Below, in pieces: positions 34,291 through 42,868 of a DNA stretch of 64,000 bases; position 1 is the first letter of the stretch; every line of letters begins with the position of its first letter. The translations under genes were made by a program, and so were the position numbers. Source of the DNA: Kineococcus rubinsiae (GTDB lineage: Bacteria; Actinomycetota; Actinomycetes; Actinomycetales; Kineococcaceae); contig NZ_VWPY01000003.1 of assembly GCF_011839805.1 (NCBI RefSeq), positions 62,001 through 126,000 on the forward strand. Reading direction: 5' to 3'. The notes below the pieces were generated by a model. The model did no database searches, was not told the origin of the DNA, and saw only the letters and a list, made by a program, of their open reading frames with translations.

Positions 34291-35298
34291 TCAGCGGGGC
34301 TGGCGCCGGTGCCGGGCGAGGTCGGAGTTCACCAGCCCCAGCAGGGCCAGGACCACCACGAGCCCGGCCGTGGCGAGCAGCTGGGAGGACACGAACAGGC
34401 ACACCTGGGTGATGAGCAGCGACGCGAGGGCGCTGCGCTGGAACGACTCCACGGCCGCGCGCCGCCCGCGCCGGCGCGCCTGGACCAGACCCGCGGCCAC
34501 GAACACCAGGGACACCGCGGTGCCGACGAACACCCCGGCGATCGAGACGTCGTAGAGGTCGCGGCGGCTCCACACCTCCAGCAGGACCAGCACCGACATC
34601 AGGGCCTGGCCGGCCAGCAGCACCCCCATGAGCGGCAGCGCCCACCACGCGGCGGAGGCGCGTTCGACGCGGGCGGCGACCGCCCGCCAGGCCCGGAGCA
34701 CGTGCTGCGGGACGCCCGGGGAGCTCGTGGGCACGGTGGTGAGCAGAGCCCGCAGCTCGGCGGCCGCGGGGGAGTCGCCCGCCTTGGCCAGCGAGCGGAG
34801 GGCCTCGTCGCGCCGGTGCTCCGGCAACCGCCCCGCGAGCCCGTCGACCAGGGCGTGCGCCGCGGCGGCCACCCGCTCGTCGGCGTCGAGGGGGCGGCGG
34901 CGGCGCCACGTGTGACCGGCCACGACGACCCCGGCCAGGACGCCGTACATGATCGCCGCGGCGGGTTCGTAGAAGTAGTCGTTGTCGGTGGTGACGAACT
35001 TGCCGACCTCGTCGATGAACAGCCCGAACCCCACGCCGCCGAGGACCGCGCTGAGCGGGCGGGGGCCGGGGCCCAGGTAGGCGAGCTGCAGCAGCAGGGC
35101 CGCCGCCATCAGCAGGCCCCCGGGCAGGACGTGGGCGATGTGCAGGCCGGCGCCGCCGCCGATCTGCGGGTAGCCCGTCAGCGCGAGCAGCGTCCGCGTC
35201 AGCAGGATCGTCGTGACCGCGGAGACGACGAACGTCGTCAGGTGCTGCACGGCCTTCGGGCTGCGGACGAAGTCCACGGGAGGGGGCCGTCGGGACAC
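34291..35298 (-). CDS. Multi-pass membrane protein of unknown function
   Basis: 335 aa. About eight hydrophobic helices: four in residues 20-130 (VVSAVTTILLTRTLLALTG, VLPGGLLMAAALLLQLAYLG, AVLGGVGFGLFIDEVGKFV, AAAIMYGVLAGVVVAG), a soluble helical stretch at 130-210, and four more to residue 325. Motif FGLFIDEVGKFVTTDNDYFYEPA contains several acidic residues within or next to a helix. I do not recognise the family. Single gene between the isochorismatase-like and PAS-GGDEF-EAL genes. Confidence 0.7.
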   Translation of the reverse strand: MSRRPPPVDFVRSPKAVQHLTTFVVSAVTTILLTRTLLALTGYPQIGGGAGLHIAHVLPGGLLMAAALLLQLAYLGPGPRPLSAVLGGVGFGLFIDEVGKFVTTDNDYFYEPAAAIMYGVLAGVVVAGHTWRRRRPLDADERVAAAAHALVDGLAGRLPEHRRDEALRSLAKAGDSPAAAELRALLTTVPTSSPGVPQHVLRAWRAVAARVERASAAWWALPLMGVLLAGQALMSVLVLLEVWSRRDLYDVSIAGVFVGTAVSLVFVAAGLVQARRRGRRAAVESFQRSALASLLITQVCLFVSSQLLATAGLVVVLALLGLVNSDLARHRRQPR

Positions 35299-35326
35299 CC
35301 CAGCACGCTACGCGAGGCGGCCGGGC

Positions 35327-37087
35327 TCAGCCCGCGGTGCGGACGGGTGCCCGCTCGTCCCGCGTCCGGTCCACCGGCGCCCAGTCCTCCAGCGCGCCGG
35401 CGGTCAGCGGCCGGGCGAAGAGGTAGCCCTGCACGAAGTCGCAGTCCATGCCGACGAGCGCGAGGCGCTGCCCCTCGGTCTCCACGCCCTCGGCGACGGC
35501 GCGGATGCCCATGGCGTGCGCGAGCTGCACGCACGTCGCGACGATCGCGTCGTCGCCGTCGTTGACGCCCAGGCCCATCACGAAGGAGCGGTCGATCTTG
35601 AGCTCGTCGACGGGGAAGCGCTGCAGGTACGTGAGGCTCGCGTAGCCGGTGCCGAAGTCGTCCACGGCGATGCCGACGCCGAGGGCCTTCAGCGCGTGCA
35701 GCGTCGCGGCCGCGGTCTCCGGGTCGGTGACGAGCGCCGTCTCGGTGACCTCCAGGACCAGCAGGCGCGGGTCGAGGCCGTGGCGGGCCAGCACCGCGGT
35801 GACGGCGGCGACCAGCCCGGGGTCGGCGAGCTGGCGGGTCGAGACGTTCACGGCCATCTCCACGGTCCGGTGCGCGGGGTCGTCCGCCCACCGCGCCGCC
35901 TGCGCGACCGCCGTGTCGAGGACCCAGGCGCCGAGCTCGCGCACGAGCCCCGACTCCTCCGCGACGTCGATGAACGCCGCCGGCGGCAGCAGGCCCCGCT
36001 CGGGGTGCTGCCAGCGCACCAGCGCCTCGACGCCCGTCATCGTGCCCGCCGCCAGCCCGATCCGCGGCTGGTAGTGCAGGCGCAGCTCGCCGCCGGCGAC
36101 CGCGCGGCGCAGCTCCCCGAGCAGCCGCAGCCGGTCGACGGCGACGTCGGTGCACGCGGGGTCGTGGACCTCGACGCGGCGGCGCCCGGCCGCCTTGGCG
36201 CGGTGCACGGCGACGGCCGCGTGGTGCAGCAGCCGCTCGGCGGTGTCCTCGGGCGAGGCGGTGACCGCGACGCCGACGCTCGCGGACACGACGATCTCCA
36301 GGCCCTGCACGACGAGGGGGACGCCGAGGGCGGCCTGCACCCGCTGGGCGAGGGCGACGGCGGCCGCCGCGTCGAGCTGGTCGGCGACGACGAACTCGTC
36401 CCCAGACAGGCGCGCGACGGTCGCGGACTCGCGCACGCTCGCGCGCAGCCGGCCCGCGACGACCCCCAGCAGCTCGTCGCCGGCGGCGGTGCCGAGGCTC
36501 GCGTTGACGGCGGCGAAGTGGTCGAGGTCGACGAAGAGCAGCCCGAACGGCGCGGGCGCGCCCGCGAGGCGGTGCGTCAGCTCCGCGTCCAGGCCGGCCC
36601 GGTTCGGCAGCCCGGTCAGGGCGTCGCGCAGCGCCTGGCGCCGCAGGTCCTCCTCCGCCCGCACGCGCGCCGCCTCGGACGCCTCGGCGCGGTGCAGGGT
36701 GGCGACGAGCTCCTGCTCGTAGGCGCGGCGCTCCGGGATGCTGAACACGATGATCCGCAGCTCCGCCGCGCGGTCCCCGGCGGCGGGGCTGCGCGTCGCG
36801 GTCAGCAGGCACGCGCGCCGGGAGCGGTCGGCCGCGACGACGTCGACGACGACCTCGCTGACGGCTCCCGCGGTGAGCAGCTGCGGCAGGCAGTGCGTGC
36901 TGAAGAGGATGCGGTCGCCCACGGGCAGCAGGCGCAGGACCGACGTGCCGAGCAGGTCGCCGCGCCGGTACCCGGCCCAGTCGAGGAACGTGTCGTTGGC
37001 GCGGGTGATCGTGCCGTCGTCGGTGGTCGTGAGGTACCCGCACGGTGCCTGCTGGAACAGCGCCTCGGCACCGTCGGCGGTGCTCAC
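35327..37087 (-). CDS. PAS-GGDEF-EAL c-di-GMP protein
   Basis: 586 aa from GTG 37087. PAS (5-120: FQQAPCGYLTTTDDGTITRANDTFLDWAGYRRGDLLG), short coiled coil (RRAYEQELVATLHRAEASEAARVRAEEDL), GGDEF domain (160-310) with SGDEF instead of GGDEF, and EAL domain (330-575). The EAL site looks complete: GVEALVRWQHP, AVNVSTRQL, VTETAL, IAVDDFGTGYASL, ELKIDRSF, AEGVETEGQ and DFVQGYLFARP. Likely a phosphodiesterase with a weakened cyclase. Its start overlaps the RsbQ-like gene by GTGA, so the PAS domain probably receives the hydrolase-derived signal. Confidence 0.93.
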   Translation of the reverse strand: MSTADGAEALFQQAPCGYLTTTDDGTITRANDTFLDWAGYRRGDLLGTSVLRLLPVGDRILFSTHCLPQLLTAGAVSEVVVDVVAADRSRRACLLTATRSPAAGDRAAELRIIVFSIPERRAYEQELVATLHRAEASEAARVRAEEDLRRQALRDALTGLPNRAGLDAELTHRLAGAPAPFGLLFVDLDHFAAVNASLGTAAGDELLGVVAGRLRASVRESATVARLSGDEFVVADQLDAAAAVALAQRVQAALGVPLVVQGLEIVVSASVGVAVTASPEDTAERLLHHAAVAVHRAKAAGRRRVEVHDPACTDVAVDRLRLLGELRRAVAGGELRLHYQPRIGLAAGTMTGVEALVRWQHPERGLLPPAAFIDVAEESGLVRELGAWVLDTAVAQAARWADDPAHRTVEMAVNVSTRQLADPGLVAAVTAVLARHGLDPRLLVLEVTETALVTDPETAAATLHALKALGVGIAVDDFGTGYASLTYLQRFPVDELKIDRSFVMGLGVNDGDDAIVATCVQLAHAMGIRAVAEGVETEGQRLALVGMDCDFVQGYLFARPLTAGALEDWAPVDRTRDERAPVRTAG

Positions 37088-37911
37088 CCGGGGTTCCGCA
37101 GGTGCGTCAGCACGGCGGCCGCGGTCTCCTCGGGGGCGCTGACGTGCGGGCAGTGGCCGATCGCCGCCAGCTGCACCAGGACGCTGCCCGCGATGCCCTC
37201 GTGCACCCGGCGCACCGCGGTGGCCGGGGCCAGCGCGTCGGCGCGGCACTGCACGACGAGGGTGGGCGTCGTGACCCGCGCCAGCACGTCGCGGCTGTCG
37301 GAGAGGAACGTGACGCGGGCGAAGTCGCGCGCCGTCTCGGGGTTGGTCTGGCGGAACGCGTGCGTCAGCTCCTCCCCGAGCTCGGGCCGGTCGGGGGTGC
37401 CCATGATCATCGGCGCGACCGCCGCACTCCAGGCGAAGTAGTTGTGGTCGAGGGAGTCCAGCAGCTCCTCGACGTCCTCGCGGGAGAACCCGCCCTCGTA
37501 GCCCGTCGCGGGGTCGTCCACGTAGCGCGCCGACGGGGCCAGCAGCACCAGCTGCGAGAAGCGCTGCGGCGCAGCGACCGCCGCGCGCACGGCGACCATC
37601 GCGCCGACGCTGTGGGCGACCAGGACGACGTCGTGCAGGTCCAGCTCCGCGCAGACGTCCAGCAGGTCGCCGGCGTACCCGTCGAGCGAGGAGTGCCGCA
37701 CGCGGTCGTAGGCCGCCGGGTCGGAGTGGCCGGCGCCGGCCTGGTCGAAGAGCACCACGCGGTGCTCGCCGGTGAACGCCGGGAGGATCCGGTGCCACAT
37801 CTCCTGCCCCGACCCGAAGCCGTGGACCAGGACGACGGTCCGGCCCCCGGGACGGCCCAGGACGGTCACGTTGGCGCGCCGGGCCGCCGTGTCTGCTGCG
37901 AGGTGGTTCAC
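37084..37911 (-). CDS. RsbQ-like alpha/beta hydrolase
   Basis: 275 aa from GTG 37911. RsbQ/KAI2/D14-type hydrolase: VVLVHGFGSGQEMWHRILPAF, FDQAGAGHSD, Ser101 in LVAHSVGAMVA, Asp225 in QCRADALAP and His253 in IGHCPHVSAPEE. In B. subtilis RsbQ supplies a small hydrophobic ligand that triggers the PAS domain of the phosphatase RsbP under energy stress. Here the partner is a PAS-GGDEF-EAL protein joined by a 4-bp overlap, so the same sensory input probably feeds c-di-GMP turnover. Confidence 0.85.
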   Translation of the reverse strand: MNHLAADTAARRANVTVLGRPGGRTVVLVHGFGSGQEMWHRILPAFTGEHRVVLFDQAGAGHSDPAAYDRVRHSSLDGYAGDLLDVCAELDLHDVVLVAHSVGAMVAVRAAVAAPQRFSQLVLLAPSARYVDDPATGYEGGFSREDVEELLDSLDHNYFAWSAAVAPMIMGTPDRPELGEELTHAFRQTNPETARDFARVTFLSDSRDVLARVTTPTLVVQCRADALAPATAVRRVHEGIAGSVLVQLAAIGHCPHVSAPEETAAAVLTHLRNPG

Positions 37912-38038
37912 CGTGGTCCGTTCTCCGTGGTGCACGCCGTGGCGTCGACGTCTCCCTCCGTGCATCGGCAGCGGGGTCGGCGTCCTGAACCGCCGCTCCA
38001 GCGGGTGCGCCGGCCGGGCGCGGTGGCAGGCTGCGGAC

Positions 38039-39121
38039 GTGACCTCCCCCGGACCCGTCCCCTTCGCCGTCGTCGGCAGCGGCTGGCGCTGCGACTTCTT
38101 CCTGCGCCTGGCCCGGATGGCGCCGCACGCGCTGCGCGCCGTCGGCGTCGTCACCCGCAGCGCGGAGAGCGGCGAGCGCGTGACGCGGGAGTGGGGCGTG
38201 CCGGCCGTGCGCACCATCGCCGAGGTGCTGGCGGGGGAGCGGCCCGCCTTCGTCGTCGCCTCCGTGCCGTGGGCGCAGATGCCGGTCACCGTGCGCGAGC
38301 TCGTCGCGGCCGGGCTGCCCGTCCTGGCCGAGACGCCCCCCGCCCCGGACCTCGACGGCCTGCGGTCGCTGTGGGCCGACGTCGGGGCGAGCGGGCGCGT
38401 CCAGGTCGCCGAGCAGTACCTGCTCATGCCGGGCCACGCCGCGCGCCGGACCCTGGTGCGCGAGGGCGTCATCGGCGAGCCCACGTCGGTGCAGGTCTCC
38501 TCGACGCACCAGTACCACGCGGTCTCGCTCGTGCGCGGCCTGCTCGGCGTCGACCGCGAACCCGTCACGGTCACCGCGCGCCGGTTCGCGGCGCCGCTGC
38601 TGGACCCGATGAGCGGCGCCGGCTGGAACCCGCCGGCCCCGGCGGAACCCCGCACCACCACGCTCGGGATGCTCGACTGGGGCGGGCGCTCCGGCCTCTA
38701 CGACTTCACCGACAACCAGTGGTGGAACCCGCTGCGCGCCCGGCGCGTCGTCGTGCGCGGCTCGGCCGGGGAGATCGTCGACGACGCCGTCACGCGGATG
38801 GTGGACCCCACGAGCCCCGTCACCTCGCTGCTGTCCTACCGGCGGCGCGGCATCGACATGAACCTCGAGGGCGTCGACCTCGACACCGTGAGCTTCGACG
38901 GGCGCGTGGTCTACCGCAACGCCTGGGCGGGCACCCGGATGTCCGAGGACGACATCGCGGTGGCGCAGATCCTCGCCGACACGGGCGCGTGGGCGGCCGG
39001 CGACGGGCCGGAGCCGTACCCGCTCGCGCAGGCCTGCCAGGACCACGCGGTGGCGCTCGCGATCGAGGAGTCGGCGAGCACGGGCGCCGACGTCACCGTC
39101 GCCGGGGAGCCCTGGGCCTAG
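38039..39121 (+). CDS. Gfo/Idh/MocA-family oxidoreductase
   Basis: 360 aa from GTG 38039. Rossmann start PFAVVGSGWRCDFFLRLARMAP with G-x-G-x-x, then VVASVPWAQMPVTVRELVAAGLPVLAETPPAPDLDG, where the usual EKP reads ETP. The C-terminal domain includes VAEQYLLMPGHAARRTLVREGVIGEPTSVQVSSTHQYHAVSLVRGLLG, with a candidate catalytic His. NAD(P)-dependent sugar or polyol dehydrogenase family; the ETP variant weakens the usual Lys role. Substrate unknown. Confidence 0.85.
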   Translation: MTSPGPVPFAVVGSGWRCDFFLRLARMAPHALRAVGVVTRSAESGERVTREWGVPAVRTIAEVLAGERPAFVVASVPWAQMPVTVRELVAAGLPVLAETPPAPDLDGLRSLWADVGASGRVQVAEQYLLMPGHAARRTLVREGVIGEPTSVQVSSTHQYHAVSLVRGLLGVDREPVTVTARRFAAPLLDPMSGAGWNPPAPAEPRTTTLGMLDWGGRSGLYDFTDNQWWNPLRARRVVVRGSAGEIVDDAVTRMVDPTSPVTSLLSYRRRGIDMNLEGVDLDTVSFDGRVVYRNAWAGTRMSEDDIAVAQILADTGAWAAGDGPEPYPLAQACQDHAVALAIEESASTGADVTVAGEPWA

Positions 39122-39162
39122 ACCCCCCGCCCCGCCGGGGCCGCGCGGGTAGCGTCGGCGGG

Positions 39163-39558
39163 GTGCACCGACGGACGGCCGCCGCGGCCCTGGCGGGTCT
39201 GCTCCTGCTGACCGCGGCCTGCGGCGACGGCGGGGCCGGCGACGCGGCCGCCGCGTGCTCGACGGCGCCCGTGCCCGCTGAGGACCCGGGTGCGGACGAC
39301 GCGGCGGGCGTCTCGACCGAGCGCCGCGACGCCTACGCGCAGGCGGCGGAGCTCGCGGCCTCGGCGGCCGAGGAGGACGCCCGCTGGCGCGACCTCGCGG
39401 GCGGGTACGCGACCCTCTCCGACACGGCCGCGCAGGTGGTCGCGACGGGGAGCGGCGAGAGCGCGCTCTCCGACGAGCAGCTCACGGGCCTGGTCACGCA
39501 GGTCGTCGCGGCGTCCGCCGCCGTCCGGCGCCTCTGCGCCGTCGCCGAGGTCAGCTGA
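39163..39558 (+). CDS. Small lipoprotein
   Basis: 131 aa from GTG 39163. Signal peptide VHRRTAAAALAGLLLLTAAC with a lipobox-like TAAC, Cys20 as lipidation site. The mature part is an acidic, Ala-rich linker then a helical domain (AYAQAAELAASAAEEDARWRDLAGGYATLSDTAAQVV) with two further Cys (CSTAPV and RLCAVAEVS) that could form a disulfide. No family recognised. Confidence 0.7.
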   Translation: MHRRTAAAALAGLLLLTAACGDGGAGDAAAACSTAPVPAEDPGADDAAGVSTERRDAYAQAAELAASAAEEDARWRDLAGGYATLSDTAAQVVATGSGESALSDEQLTGLVTQVVAASAAVRRLCAVAEVS

Positions 39559-39562
39559 CCCC

Positions 39563-39611
39563 GATCCCTCCGTGATCTTGCAGGGATCACCTGCATGATC
39601 ACGGAGGGATC
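39563..39611. terminator. Bidirectional terminator between convergent genes
   Basis: GATCCCTCCGTGATC (39563-39577) pairs perfectly with 39597-39611. Inside it TGCAGG (39579-39584) pairs with CCTGCA (39590-39595) around GATCA, separated by one T-T mismatch. It begins 4 bp after the lipoprotein stop and overlaps the stop of the convergent LysR gene, so it can end both transcripts. Confidence 0.75.
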
Positions 39612-40488
39612 AGGACGCCGAGAGGCCGCGGGGGCCGCTGGAGAGCACGGCCGCGGCGAGTGCCCGGGCCGCGGGCCGCCCCTCCGTCCGCGGGTTCGTC
39701 AGCAGCACCAGGTCGATCTGCCCGAGCTCGGGCAGCTTGTGCTGGGCGCCGAGCTGGGTCAGCTGCACGGGCACGAGGCTGCTCGCGAGGCACGAGACGC
39801 CGATGCCCGCGGCGACCGCGGCGATGAGGCCGTTCACGCCGCGGCACACGCACGCCGTGCGGTAGCCGATGCCCGCGTTCTCCAGCGCCTCGTGCATCGC
39901 GGTGCCGCTGAGGCTGGGTGAGGGGTAGACCGCGAGGGGGATGGGCTTGGTGAGGTCCAGGCGGGTGGACGGGTTGCCCACCCAGACCATCCGCTCGCGC
40001 TTGACGAGCTTGCCCTCGCCGGAACCGCGCGGGCGCTTGCCGATGAAGATGTCGAGGCGGTCGCTCTCGAGGCGGCGGTGCAGGGTTCCCGACTGGTCGA
40101 CCGTCAGCTCCAGGTCGACCCGGGGGTTCTCGGAGCGGAAGTCGCGCAGGATCTGCGGCAGCCGGGTCAGGGCCAGGTCGTCCGACATCCCGATGCGCAG
40201 CCGGCCGTGGGGGCGCTCGCCGCGGAAGTAGCTCGCGGCCTCCTCGTGCGCCGCGAGGATGGAGCGCGCGAACCCCAGCATCGCCTCACCGTCCGGGGTG
40301 ACGGAGACGGTGTGCGTGTCGCGCAGCACGAGGGTGCGCCCGACGGCCTCCTCGAGCTTGCGCAGGTGCTGGCTCACGGTGGACTGCCGGACCCCGAGCC
40401 GCGCGGCCGCCTGGGTGAAGCTGTTCGTCTGCGCCACAGCGAGGAACGAGCGGAGCTGCACGGGGTCGAGCGTCGTCGCCGGATCCAC
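39610..40488 (-). CDS. LysR-family transcriptional regulator
   Basis: 292 aa. Winged helix LDPVQLRSFLAVAQTNSFTQAAARLGVRQSTVSQHLRKLEEAVGRTLVLRDTHTV, then the two-lobed effector domain (RLRIGMSDDLALTRLPQILRDFRSENPRVDLEL). Divergent from an MFS gene with 124 bp between, which suggests it controls that transporter. Effector unknown. Confidence 0.92.
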   Translation of the reverse strand: MDPATTLDPVQLRSFLAVAQTNSFTQAAARLGVRQSTVSQHLRKLEEAVGRTLVLRDTHTVSVTPDGEAMLGFARSILAAHEEAASYFRGERPHGRLRIGMSDDLALTRLPQILRDFRSENPRVDLELTVDQSGTLHRRLESDRLDIFIGKRPRGSGEGKLVKRERMVWVGNPSTRLDLTKPIPLAVYPSPSLSGTAMHEALENAGIGYRTACVCRGVNGLIAAVAAGIGVSCLASSLVPVQLTQLGAQHKLPELGQIDLVLLTNPRTEGRPAARALAAAVLSSGPRGLSAS

Positions 40489-40612
40489 CAGGTCCCGCCC
40501 ATCGCGATTCGTGATGACTGATAGTTGCTTGATCGAGGTAGCTGGGGGTGAAGTCTACGCGGGTCCTCGCCGAGACTGGGTGGCAGAGCGTTGGACCACG
40601 AGAGGTTTGGTT

Positions 40613-41905
40613 GTGACCGCGGCGATCGCCGAGCACGGCAGGAAGTCCGTCAGCAGAGGATCCACCCGCAGCGGAGGGCTGCGCGCGACGTTCGGGGCGC
40701 TGGCCGTGCCGAACTACCGCATCTACGTGAGCGGGCAGGCCGTCGCGAACACCGGCACCTGGATCCAGAACATCGCCCTCGACTGGCTCGTCCTGCAGCT
40801 GACCGGCAGCCCCGCGGCCGTCGGCATCGCGATGGCGCTGCAGTTCACGCCGATCCTCTTCCTCGGGATGCACGGCGGCATGCTCGCCGACCGCTACTCC
40901 AAGCGCACGATCCTCATGACGACGCAGGTCCTCTCGGGCCTGCTCGCGGGCTCGCTCGCCGTCATGACGCTGACGGGCCGGATCTCGGTCGGGTTCGTCT
41001 ACGCCGTCGCCCTCATCGGCGGGGTCGTCTTCGCGATCGACAACCCCACGCGCCAGGTGTTCGTCAGCGAGGTCGTCCCGGCCCGCTACCTGCGCAACGC
41101 CGTCGCCCTGAACGCGGCCGTCTTCCAGAGCACCCGCCTCGTCGGCCCCGCGGTGGCCAGCATCCTCATCGGCACGGTCGGCAGCGGCTGGGCCTTCGGC
41201 GTGAACGCGCTCTGCTACCTCGGCCCGACCGTCGCGCTGGCGTTCCTGCGCACCGCCGACCTCACCCCCACGCCGCGGTCCCTGCGCGCGCCGGGGCAGC
41301 TGCGCTCGGCGCTGCGCTACGTGGCGGACCGCCCGCACGTCGCGTGGACGATCGCCCTCGTGGGGGTCTTCGGCACCTTCGGCCTCAACTTCCCCGTCGT
41401 CCTCACCGCCATGGCCAGCCAGACCTTCGCCGGCGGTGCCGGGCTCTACGGGACCTTCAACATCGTCCTCGCGGTCGGCTCGATCGCCGGCGCGCTGATC
41501 GCCGGCAGCCGGACGCGCATCCGGCTGCGGCTGATCGTCGCGATGGGCGCGGCCTTCGGGCTGGCGCAGTTCGCGGCCGCCCTCGCCCCGACGCTCGCGG
41601 TCTTCGTGGTCGCGCTGGTCGCCATGGGCGTCACCAACCTGGCCTTCCAGGCGATGGCGAACTCCTCGGTCCAGCTCTCCGTCGACCCGGAGTTCCGGGG
41701 CCGGGTCATGGGCCTCTACATGCTCGTCTTCATCGGCGGCACCCCGCTCGGCGCGCCGCTGGTCGGCTACGTCACCGAGCACGCCGGCGTGCGGGCCGGG
41801 ATGGCGCTGTGCGGCCTGGTGCCGATGGTCGCGGCCCTCGCGCTCGGCCTGATGCTCTCCGTCCGCGTCTCGCGCGCCGCCCGGACGGCGCAGCTCGCCG
41901 CCTGA
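40613..41905 (+). CDS. MFS transporter, EntS/MFS_3 type
   Basis: 430 aa from GTG 40613, 7 nt after GAGAGG. Twelve helices; opening FGALAVPNYRIYVSGQAVANTGTWIQNIALDWLVLQLTGSPAAVGIAMALQFTPILFLGMHGGMLADRYSKRTILM is the MFS_3/EntS-like exporter pattern, with motif A in GGMLADRYSKRT. Also DNPTRQVFVSEVVPARYLRNAVALNAAVFQSTRLVGPAVAS. Probably exports a small molecule (siderophore-type or drug). Likely regulated by the divergent LysR protein. Confidence 0.92.
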   Translation: MTAAIAEHGRKSVSRGSTRSGGLRATFGALAVPNYRIYVSGQAVANTGTWIQNIALDWLVLQLTGSPAAVGIAMALQFTPILFLGMHGGMLADRYSKRTILMTTQVLSGLLAGSLAVMTLTGRISVGFVYAVALIGGVVFAIDNPTRQVFVSEVVPARYLRNAVALNAAVFQSTRLVGPAVASILIGTVGSGWAFGVNALCYLGPTVALAFLRTADLTPTPRSLRAPGQLRSALRYVADRPHVAWTIALVGVFGTFGLNFPVVLTAMASQTFAGGAGLYGTFNIVLAVGSIAGALIAGSRTRIRLRLIVAMGAAFGLAQFAAALAPTLAVFVVALVAMGVTNLAFQAMANSSVQLSVDPEFRGRVMGLYMLVFIGGTPLGAPLVGYVTEHAGVRAGMALCGLVPMVAALALGLMLSVRVSRAARTAQLAA

Positions 41906-41934
41906 GCGGAGGGGACCCGCCACGGCGTGTCCCG

Positions 41935-41946
41935 TTGAAGGGTCAA
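41935..41946. promoter_or_regulatory. TTGA-AGGG-TCAA operator candidate upstream of MarR gene
   Basis: A TTGA/TCAA inverted repeat with 4-bp centre lies 23 bp before the MarR ATG, where many MarR regulators bind similar short palindromes to repress themselves. The downstream TCTAGTACC patch may hold the -10. Weak by itself. Confidence 0.3.
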
Positions 41947-41968
41947 GAGTTCTAGTACCGTGGGGAAC

Positions 41969-42517
41969 ATGACGGATCCCCGGCAGGATTCCGCCACGGT
42001 TGCGGTCGACGGGCCCCCGCGGTGGCTGACGACGGACGAGCAGGTCGCCTGGCGCGGCCTCGTCGAGCTCAGCGTGAAGCTGCCCGCGCTGCTGGACGCG
42101 AACCTCCAGCGCGAGGCCGCGGTCACCAACTTCGAGTACGGCGTGCTGGCGCGGCTCACCGAGGAGCCCGCCGGCCTGCTGCGCATGAGCGCGCTCGCGC
42201 AGGACTGCAACGGCTCCCTGTCGCGGCTCTCGCACGCCGCCAAGCGCCTCGAGGGGCTCGGGCTGATCGAGCGCAGCACCGACCCGGCCGACGGGCGCTA
42301 CACGATCGCCACGCTGACCGAGGCGGGCCGGCGCAAGGTCGTCGAGGCGGCCCCCGGCCACGTCCGGACGGTCCTGCACCACGTGATCGAACCCCTCACG
42401 CCCGAGCAGCTGGAGCAGCTGACGGAGATCGCGCGCGCCGTCCTGGCCCGCATCGACCCCGCCTCGCCCTTCCTCTGCGGCTCGGTGACGAGCCGGGGCA
42501 CGACGCCCCCCGGCTGA
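41969..42517 (+). CDS. MarR-family regulator
   Basis: 182 aa from ATG 41969 (GTG 41960 in frame is an alternative). N-terminal helix WRGLVELSVKLPALLDANLQREAAVTNFEYGVLARL, winged helix LLRMSALAQDCNGSLSRLSHAAKRLEGLGLIERSTDPADGRYTIATLTEAGRRKV with the D-P-x-D-G-R wing. Dimeric repressor of drug, phenolic or oxidative-stress genes. It follows the MFS gene by 63 bp on the same strand and may add a second layer of control. Confidence 0.92.
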   Translation: MTDPRQDSATVAVDGPPRWLTTDEQVAWRGLVELSVKLPALLDANLQREAAVTNFEYGVLARLTEEPAGLLRMSALAQDCNGSLSRLSHAAKRLEGLGLIERSTDPADGRYTIATLTEAGRRKVVEAAPGHVRTVLHHVIEPLTPEQLEQLTEIARAVLARIDPASPFLCGSVTSRGTTPPG

Positions 42518-42538
42518 GCGCGGGCTGGGCCCGAGGGC

Positions 42539-42868
42539 TCAGCCGTCCCCGCGGCGGGCGTGCAGCGCCCGCTCGCGCACCAGCAGGAACAGCGGCACCG
42601 CGAAGGCCATCGCCACCACCAGGCCGGCGACGACGTAGGCCAGCGGCCACCGCATCCCGAGCCGCCGGCCCTCGGTGACGACGAAGATGCTGACGGCGGC
42701 CGCGAGGACGAGCAGGTCGACGGCCGCCGACGAGGACGCCGCGTTCGCGAACCACGCCTGCACGTACCCGGTGGAGCCGTCGTAGGTGAGGTTGAAGTAC
42801 CAGGTGAGGACGAGGCCCGCCGCGGCCGCGACGCCGTAGAACACCTGCCGCCCCGCCGAGGCGCTCAC
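42539..42868 (-). CDS. DUF2834 small membrane protein
   Basis: 109 aa from GTG 42868. Three hydrophobic helices: VFYGVAAAAGLVLTWYFNLTY, AAVDLLVLAAAVSIFVVTEG and WPLAYVVAGLVVAMAFAVPLFLLVRE. Motifs WFANAASSSAAVDLLV, E-G-R-R-L-G-M-R-W and AVPLFLLVRERAL match DUF2834. Function unknown. Overlaps the upstream membrane gene by GTGA. Confidence 0.82.
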   Translation of the reverse strand: MSASAGRQVFYGVAAAAGLVLTWYFNLTYDGSTGYVQAWFANAASSSAAVDLLVLAAAVSIFVVTEGRRLGMRWPLAYVVAGLVVAMAFAVPLFLLVRERALHARRGDG

